Shown: positions 58,448-64,000 of the stretch, in pieces
How positions within the stretch are numbered: position 1 is the stretch's first letter
How the letters are laid out: each line of letters begins with the position of its first letter
Assembly (NCBI GenBank): GCA_905202125.1
Contig: CAJKQX010000004.1
Span: forward strand, 3,322 to 67,321
Direction of reading: 5' to 3'
Source: an uncultured Prevotella sp.
Lineage (GTDB): Bacteria; Bacteroidota; Bacteroidia; Bacteroidales; Bacteroidaceae
DNA length: 64,000 nt
Translations under genes and position numbers: made by a program
The notes under the pieces: generated by a model
What the model was told of the DNA's origin: nothing
Databases searched by the model: none
The model's input: only the letters and a program-made list of their open reading frames with translations

Positions 58448-60466
58448 ATGAACAATAAGGATTTAATGAATCATGCAGCAGATAACATTCGAATTCTTGC
58501 TGTATCGATGGTCGAAAAAGCTAAATCAGGTCATCCAGGAGGAGCTATGGGAGGTGCTGATTTTATCAATGTACTTTTCTCTGAGTTTTTAGTTTACGAC
58601 CCTAAAAATCCTACATGGGAAGGCAGAGACAGATTCTACCTCGATCCAGGGCATATGTCTCCGATGCTTTATTCGGCACTTGCGTTACAAGGCAAATATA
58701 CAATAGAAGAGCTCAAACAGTTTCGTCAATGGGGTTCGGTGACTCCCGGACACCCTGAAAGAGATATCACTCGCGGAATCGAAAACACATCCGGCCCATT
58801 AGGCCAAGGCCATACTTATGCCGTAGGAGCTGCTATTGCAGAAAAATTCCTTGAAGCACGACTCAGCCACACGATGATGCAACACAAGATTTATGCCTAC
58901 ATCTCGGATGGCGGCATACAGGAGGAAATATCCCAGGGAGCGGGACGTGTGGCCGGTCTTCTGCATCTTAACAACCTCATCATGTTCTACGACTCAAACG
59001 AAATACAGTTGTCTACGGAATGTGATCTCGTGATGAACGAAAACACAAAGATGAAATATGAAGCTTGGGGATGGAATGTCTTGGAAATTGACGGTAATGA
59101 TCCGGATGAAATACGTCAGGCTCTGATAGAGGCCAATAATGAAACGATGCGTCCCACTCTGATTATCGGTCACACAATTATGGGAAAAGGTGCAATCAAA
59201 GGCGATGGCACAAGCTATGAGCGCAACGTAAATACTCATGGTGCACCGCTCGGCAACGACTCATACGTGAATACAGTTAAGAATCTTGGAGGCGACATCG
59301 ACAATCCGTTTGTCATCTTCGATGATGTGAAAAAACTCTATGATGATCGCAATGAGGAACTCTGTAAAATCGTAGCTGAAAGACATAAAGCAGAGGATGA
59401 ATGGAAATCAGCCAATCCCGAATTGGCCAAAGAGATGCAAGAATGGTTCTCCGGCAATGCACCAAAAGTAGACTGGAGCTCATTGGTACAAAAGAGAGAC
59501 GCAGCCACACGTGCCGCATCCTCAGCATGTCTCGGCATTCTGGGAGAACAGGTGCACAATATGATTTGTTCTTCAGCCGACCTTTGCAATTCGGACAAGA
59601 CCGATGGTTTCCTAAAGAAGACACACAATATCGTGGCAGGAGATTTCACCGGAGCATTCTTCCAAGCAGGTGTCAGCGAACTGACAATGGCTTGTGTTTG
59701 CATCGGTATGTATCTGCATGGTGGTGTGATACCCGCTTGCGGTACTTTCTTCGTCTTCTCCGACTATATGAAACCAGCAATAAGAATGGCTGCACTTATG
59801 CAAGTGCCCATAAAATTCATTTGGTCTCACGATGCTTTCCGTGTGGGAGAAGATGGTCCCACACATGAACCTGTTGAGCAGGAAGCCCAGATACGTCTCA
59901 TGGAAAAACTAAAGAATCATGCTGGAAAAGATTCTATCAGAGTATTCCGCCCGGCAGATGTAGACGAAGCAACGGTATGTTGGCAAATGGCAATGGAAAA
60001 TATGTCCACACCGACAGCACTGATTTTCTCAAGACAGGTAGTCAACAGTCTGCCTGAGGGCACTGACTATCAGCAAGCACGTAAGGGTGCATACATCGTC
60101 AAAGGTTCGGATGACGATTTTGACGTCATCCTTTTGGCATCAGGTTCTGAAGTATCTACCCTTGTTGCCGGAGCAGAATTGTTGCACAGAGACGGCATTA
60201 AATTGCGCATAGTAAGTGTTCCATCCGAAGGACTTTTCAAAACACAAAGCAAAGAATACCAAAACAGCATACTCCCGCAAGGAGCTAAGATATTCGGCCT
60301 TACAGCCGGACTACCCGTCACACTCGAGAATCTTGTTGGAGCCAATGGCATGGTGTACGGCATGGAATCATTCGGATACTCTGCACCATATAAGGTTCTT
60401 GACGAGAAACTCGGATTCACAGCCGAGAATGTTTACAAGCAAGTTAAACTCTTTTTATCAAAATAA
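58448..60466 (+). CDS. tkt: Transketolase
   Basis: 672 residues, full length. It moves two-carbon units between sugar phosphates in the non-oxidative pentose phosphate pathway. The thiamine-diphosphate motif is recognisable (YISDGGIQEEISQGAG, then LIMFYDSNEI), the N-terminal SGHPGGAMGGAD block is present, and the second half has the conserved FIWSHDAFRVGEDGPTHEP. It is 6 bases before rpiB, a partner in the same pathway. Confidence 0.95.
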   Translation: MNNKDLMNHAADNIRILAVSMVEKAKSGHPGGAMGGADFINVLFSEFLVYDPKNPTWEGRDRFYLDPGHMSPMLYSALALQGKYTIEELKQFRQWGSVTPGHPERDITRGIENTSGPLGQGHTYAVGAAIAEKFLEARLSHTMMQHKIYAYISDGGIQEEISQGAGRVAGLLHLNNLIMFYDSNEIQLSTECDLVMNENTKMKYEAWGWNVLEIDGNDPDEIRQALIEANNETMRPTLIIGHTIMGKGAIKGDGTSYERNVNTHGAPLGNDSYVNTVKNLGGDIDNPFVIFDDVKKLYDDRNEELCKIVAERHKAEDEWKSANPELAKEMQEWFSGNAPKVDWSSLVQKRDAATRAASSACLGILGEQVHNMICSSADLCNSDKTDGFLKKTHNIVAGDFTGAFFQAGVSELTMACVCIGMYLHGGVIPACGTFFVFSDYMKPAIRMAALMQVPIKFIWSHDAFRVGEDGPTHEPVEQEAQIRLMEKLKNHAGKDSIRVFRPADVDEATVCWQMAMENMSTPTALIFSRQVVNSLPEGTDYQQARKGAYIVKGSDDDFDVILLASGSEVSTLVAGAELLHRDGIKLRIVSVPSEGLFKTQSKEYQNSILPQGAKIFGLTAGLPVTLENLVGANGMVYGMESFGYSAPYKVLDEKLGFTAENVYKQVKLFLSK

Positions 60467-60472
60467 GCAGTT

Positions 60473-60919
60473 ATGAATATCACTAAAGTTGGCCTTGCAT
60501 GCGATCATGCCGGTTATCCATTAAAAAAGTATGTCATAGAATATTTGGAACAGCATAAGATTCCTTACCACGATTATGGCACATACAGCGACCTGAGTTG
60601 TGATTATCCTGATTTCGGACATGCTCTCGCAGAAGGCATTACCAAAGGCGATGTATATCCGGGAATAGCAATATGTGGTAGTGGCGAAGGCATAAGCATG
60701 ACCCTCAACAAACATGCAGACATACGTGCAGGACTTGCGTGGATACCTGAAATAGCACACATGATAAGGCAACACAATGATGCCAATGTGCTTGTGATGC
60801 CGGGTAGATTTATTGATAACAAAACGGCTGAGAAAATAATGGACGAATTCTTCAGTACATCATTCGAAGGAGGACGGCATCAGAACAGAATCAATAAAAT
60901 AAATATTAGTAATAAATAA
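60473..60919 (+). CDS. rpiB: Ribose 5-phosphate isomerase B
   Basis: 148 residues, RpiB/LacAB family. It interconverts ribose- and ribulose-5-phosphate. ACDHAGYPLKKY at the N-terminus carries the phosphate loop, the catalytic Cys is in AICGSGEGISM, and the RAGLAW segment is present. It follows tkt by 6 bases, making a two-gene pentose phosphate operon that ends at a terminator. Confidence 0.93.
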   Translation: MNITKVGLACDHAGYPLKKYVIEYLEQHKIPYHDYGTYSDLSCDYPDFGHALAEGITKGDVYPGIAICGSGEGISMTLNKHADIRAGLAWIPEIAHMIRQHNDANVLVMPGRFIDNKTAEKIMDEFFSTSFEGGRHQNRINKINISNK

Positions 60920-60932
60920 GATATCACTTGAG

Positions 60933-60965
60933 AAGAGCACTCCATTATTGGTGTGCTCTTTTTTT
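60933..60965 (+). terminator. Rho-independent terminator after rpiB
   Basis: AAGAGCAC (60933-60940) pairs with GTGCTCTT (60953-60960), with two more G-C pairs above a T-T mismatch and a T-run of seven. It excludes any start codon of the next gene before 60979. Confidence 0.85.
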
Positions 60966-60978
60966 AAAATTTTACACC

Positions 60979-63651
60979 ATGAGACAATTTACCACCTTAT
61001 TACTTATTAGCATTTTCTGTATCTGCACCACCAAGACAATGGCACGAACAGAGAGTGGACATAACCAGACAAACACCTACACCAATTCTGAGAAGAGTCA
61101 AAAAGCGTATGCTCCGGAAAAAGATTCATACAAGAAGAAAGTTGAAGCGGCTTTCACAAAAAGAATTAAATACGTAGGGCGTCAATTCTTCAATACCTCC
61201 GGGCTAAACCCAAGTGAAAAAGAGAAAGACATGCTCAAATTCCTTTATGCTTATATGCCTCTGGCCGACATCACCGACTACCCCACCTCATTTTTCCTTG
61301 ACAATATCAGATGTTCGATGCTTGCAAGAGAAGAGATGCCGTGGGGCAAAAACATACCAGAGATTTTGTTCAGACATTTTATTATCCCCGTGAGAGTTAA
61401 CAATGAGGCGTTGGACTCATCAAGAATGATCATTTTTGATGAATTGAAAAATCGCATCAAACACTTGTCGATGTATGATGCCATACTCGAAGTGAACCAT
61501 TGGTGCCATGAGAAAGCCACTTATCAACCTTCCGATGCCCGTACCTCTTCTCCTCTCGCTACAATTAAGACCGCAACTGGCCGTTGTGGCGAACAGAGCA
61601 CATTGGCAGTCGCCGCGCTACGTGCGGTAGGCATACCTGCCCGTCAGGTGTACACACCACGATGGGCGCATACAGATGACAATCATGCGTGGGTTGAGGC
61701 ATGGGCTGATGGCAAATGGTATTTTCTCGGAGCATGCGAACCCGAACCTGTACTTAATCTCGGATGGTTCAATGCGCCTGCGTCTCGTGCCATGCTGATG
61801 CACACAAAGGTATTCGGAGACTATAACGGACCGGAGGAAGTGATGCTCCGCTCGTCCAATTACACAGAAATCAATCTCACCACCAACTATGCCCTGACGG
61901 CACCGTTGAAAATCACAGTCGTCGACAGCAACAACTCTCCAATAAGCAATGCTCAAATAGATTTCAAGATTTATAATTATGCAGAATTCTTCACCGTTGC
62001 TACCAAATATACAGACGCTCAAGGCCGGGCGCAGTTATCTGCCGGCCTGGGCGACATGCTCGTATGGATATCCAAAGACGGTATGTACACCTACCGAAAA
62101 ATAAGTTTCGGCAAAGATACTGATGTAAAAATACAACTAAGTCAGGACTCATCGCTCAAACAATCAGCCCTACCCTACATCGACTCACTTGACATAGTGC
62201 CACCCGTAGGCAGCACATCTCTTCCTTATGTGAGTGACGAACAACGCACCATCAATCAGCACCGTCTCGCCTACGAAGATTCTTTGCGAAAAGCCTACAC
62301 CGCTACGTTCCTCAACACCCAACAAGCTGAGGCCGTCAGCAAAGACATGGCTCAATATATAGTGAAATCTCGCGGAAATCACAAGACCATCATCGATTTC
62401 ATCCATCGCCACGAAGACAATCCCAAACGTGTCAATGCATTGCTCAGCACCCTGAGCGACAAGGATTTACGGGACATTACCACGGATATTCTTGAAGATA
62501 ATTACACCTCCGAAAGCAATCAATTGAGTCCGAGAGTTGAAAACGAAATGATAATTTCTCCTTTCAAACAAATTCTTGCTCAGACGTTTAAAAAGAAAGA
62601 GAAAACGGCATTTATCAACGATCCGAGTCTCATTGCCAAATGGATTGAAGACAACATCCGAACAGACAATGACAGTATTGCTCTCATGATTGCACAGACG
62701 CCGGTAGGTGCGATGCGGGCCAAACTTACAGATGTCCGTTCGCGAGATATCCTCTTTGTCGACATAGCGCGGAGTCTCGGCATCGAGGCTCGCAAAGATC
62801 CTGTCACATCAAAGATACAATATCGCCGGGATGAAGCGTGGCATGACGTGTATTACCATGCCCCTGCCGCTCAAAAAAACGCTAAAGGCAAACTCATCCT
62901 TGATTATGCTCCGACAAAGTATCTTGACAACCCGCTGTATTACAGTCATTTCACCATAAGCAAAATTATTGACGGTCGTCCTCAACTGCTCAACTTGGAA
63001 GAAGGACAGGCAGACATGGGCAACGGCACAAGTTGGAGCAACACATTCAAGAATGGTTATTCTCTTGACACGGGTGACTACATCCTCACATCCGGCACCC
63101 GGCTGGCCAACGGTTCTGTACTGGCATGCAACAAGATTTTCACTGTACACAAAGACGCGACAACTCATATCGACTTAACCATGCGTCAAAGCCCCGAGGA
63201 CGTCAGTGTGATTGGTTCGTTCAACAGTGAAGCTCTAATCCACAAGGACGGCAAAGAGGTGAGCATACTGTCACAGACGGGTCGTGGCTACTTCGTTGTT
63301 GGACTTATCGGCGTCGATCAAGAACCGAGCAATCATGCGCTGCATGACATTGAGAAACTCAAAAAACAATTTGAGAAATGGAACAGACCGCTCGTGCTGC
63401 TCTTCGAAAACAGCGAAAAAGCGAACAAGTTCAATCTCAATGAATTCAAAGATTTGCCATCCACTGCCATCTTTGCCATCGACAAAGACAAACGCATCGC
63501 CGATGAGATAACCCATCAGATGAAACTTGCGGACAAGAATCAACTCCCGATATTCATCATCGCCGACACTTTCAACCGAGTGGTATTCGTCTCTCAAGGT
63601 TACACCATAGGTCTGGGCGAACAACTGATAAATGTCATAAAGAAACTATAA
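60979..63651 (+). CDS. Exported transglutaminase-like protein
   Basis: 890 residues from the ATG at 60979, after the terminator; an upstream in-frame ATG at 60928 lies before it. Signal peptide about 1-22 (ends TMA). The transglutaminase-like domain (about 170-260) has Cys203 in TATGRCGEQST and His236 in DDNHAWVEAW, with an acidic residue in GACEPEP. Beta-sandwich, carboxypeptidase-regulatory-like repeats (about 305-370) follow. Such proteins may cut or link peptides in the envelope; the substrate is unknown. The last 100 residues look thioredoxin-like (RPLVLLFENSEKANKFN). Confidence 0.85.
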   Translation: MRQFTTLLLISIFCICTTKTMARTESGHNQTNTYTNSEKSQKAYAPEKDSYKKKVEAAFTKRIKYVGRQFFNTSGLNPSEKEKDMLKFLYAYMPLADITDYPTSFFLDNIRCSMLAREEMPWGKNIPEILFRHFIIPVRVNNEALDSSRMIIFDELKNRIKHLSMYDAILEVNHWCHEKATYQPSDARTSSPLATIKTATGRCGEQSTLAVAALRAVGIPARQVYTPRWAHTDDNHAWVEAWADGKWYFLGACEPEPVLNLGWFNAPASRAMLMHTKVFGDYNGPEEVMLRSSNYTEINLTTNYALTAPLKITVVDSNNSPISNAQIDFKIYNYAEFFTVATKYTDAQGRAQLSAGLGDMLVWISKDGMYTYRKISFGKDTDVKIQLSQDSSLKQSALPYIDSLDIVPPVGSTSLPYVSDEQRTINQHRLAYEDSLRKAYTATFLNTQQAEAVSKDMAQYIVKSRGNHKTIIDFIHRHEDNPKRVNALLSTLSDKDLRDITTDILEDNYTSESNQLSPRVENEMIISPFKQILAQTFKKKEKTAFINDPSLIAKWIEDNIRTDNDSIALMIAQTPVGAMRAKLTDVRSRDILFVDIARSLGIEARKDPVTSKIQYRRDEAWHDVYYHAPAAQKNAKGKLILDYAPTKYLDNPLYYSHFTISKIIDGRPQLLNLEEGQADMGNGTSWSNTFKNGYSLDTGDYILTSGTRLANGSVLACNKIFTVHKDATTHIDLTMRQSPEDVSVIGSFNSEALIHKDGKEVSILSQTGRGYFVVGLIGVDQEPSNHALHDIEKLKKQFEKWNRPLVLLFENSEKANKFNLNEFKDLPSTAIFAIDKDKRIADEITHQMKLADKNQLPIFIIADTFNRVVFVSQGYTIGLGEQLINVIKKL

Positions 63652-64000
63652 TATTTCGTAGTGTTCCGTCATACCGCGGATAACAAAGAAACCACAGGAG
63701 CCTTGTATTGTTCGTACAGTGTTTATGTACGAACAATACATTGATCCTGTATGAACTCTACAAAGGCTCTGTACAAAATCAATTATGAATAGGATAATTC
63801 TATTTAGTTGTGGTTTAACTGCATTAGTGTCCCGTTAAAATTAGGACGAGAAAAATACAAAAGAGAAGGTGATTTTTACAAAGAAACGATATTCATCGCG
63901 TGGATAAAGAAATTGCAGATACTGTTTCTTTGAGTGTGTCTGAGTGAAGGCACTGAAAAAAAGGACCCGTCCATTTGGACAAGTCCCGAGAAGTTTGTAG
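63652..64000. other. Non-coding end of the window
   Basis: 349 bases without a credible gene. It holds the half-site array at 63692-63774. A later stretch, GTGTCCCGTTAAAATTAGGAC (63827-63847), has short inverted ends and looks like an insertion-sequence boundary; GGACCCGTCC and GGACAAGTCC (63963-63986) form a further small inverted repeat. I could not identify the element. Confidence 0.55.
63692..63774. repeat. Eight half-site inverted-repeat array, second copy
   Basis: Same layout as the array at 46739-46821: GTA/TAC-type half-sites with a period of exactly 22 (13-base units at 63705, 63727, 63749, final GTAC at 63771, degenerate opening half at 63692). Units 1 and 2 are exact reverse complements, so TGTATTGTTCGTACA (63704-63718) and its complement (63726-63740) can form a 15-base-pair hairpin. 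The third dyad, ATACA/TGTAT, keeps pairing by changes on both arms. Confidence 0.82.

Noticed and set aside
60928..60978. Upstream ATG of the transglutaminase-like gene
   Set aside because: The region between it and 60979 is the rpiB terminator hairpin and T-run; the later ATG gives a clean signal peptide.
1..64000. tRNA or rRNA genes
   Set aside because: I looked through the intergenic stretches for T-arm and CCA-type patterns and found none that fold as tRNA.

Overview
The window reads as chromosomal DNA of a member of the Bacteroidales, most likely Prevotellaceae or Muribaculaceae; the family is an inference, not a measurement. The evidence is a fused LpxC-FabZ, the order lpxD, lpxC-fabZ, lpxA, miaA, a class III fructose-bisphosphatase, an HU/SPOR protein, a galM-transporter-galK galactose operon, and a recurring promoter of the Bacteroidetes type (TTTG, 19-20 bases, TAnnTTTG). 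Most genes are housekeeping genes. No tRNA, rRNA, CRISPR array, prophage or complete insertion sequence was found.

Layout. 1-10.2 kb (+): end of aroE, purM, prfA, pyrF, then lipid A synthesis (lpxD, lpxC-fabZ, lpxA), miaA and a class A penicillin-binding protein. 10.3-18.1 kb (-): a transposase remnant, a panB-MFS-cupin operon, and an operon with an unusual 1165-residue sensor kinase, its response regulator and a short AbgT-like membrane protein. 18.2-23.4 kb (+): LacI-type regulator, NhaC-type antiporter, an unknown protein, a GH25 lysozyme and a zinc-ribbon membrane protein. 24.0-28.9 kb (+): ABC-F ATPase, M13 peptidase, short DnaJ-like protein. 29.0-30.6 kb (-): HU/SPOR protein and FHA protein. 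30.8-33.8 kb (+): rfbC, two exported proteins and a small peptide gene. 34.1-44.0 kb (-): one long run, hisH-hisA-hisF-hisIE-ftsE-lysC-lysA-glycosyltransferase-unknown-fbp. 44.3-46.7 kb (+): engB and a second ABC-F. 47.2-48.0 kb (-): an RluA-type pseudouridine synthase. 48.3-53.1 kb (+): third ABC-F, grpE, dnaJ, folC. 53.3-58.1 kb (+): galactose operon with a cytosolic and a lipoprotein mutarotase. 58.3-63.7 kb (+): a structured-RNA candidate, transketolase, rpiB and a transglutaminase-like exported protein.

The most interesting material is between the genes. (1) At three intergenic sites there are arrays of short inverted repeats with an exact 22-base period. Two of them (46.74-46.82 and 63.69-63.77 kb) share one 83-base layout of eight half-sites; the third (23.67-23.83 kb) uses a different half-site sequence but keeps the period and the symmetry. 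(2) A 194-base miniature inverted-repeat element is present twice, in opposite orientation, with 17-base terminal repeats and 5-base target duplications. (3) A promoter, about 100 bases of long-range secondary structure and a T-run upstream of tkt look like a 6S-type small RNA or a structured leader. (4) The sensor kinase has its ATPase domain ahead of a second membrane-anchored segment that carries a good H-box. Several promoters also fix gene starts, and two of them predict leaderless transcripts.
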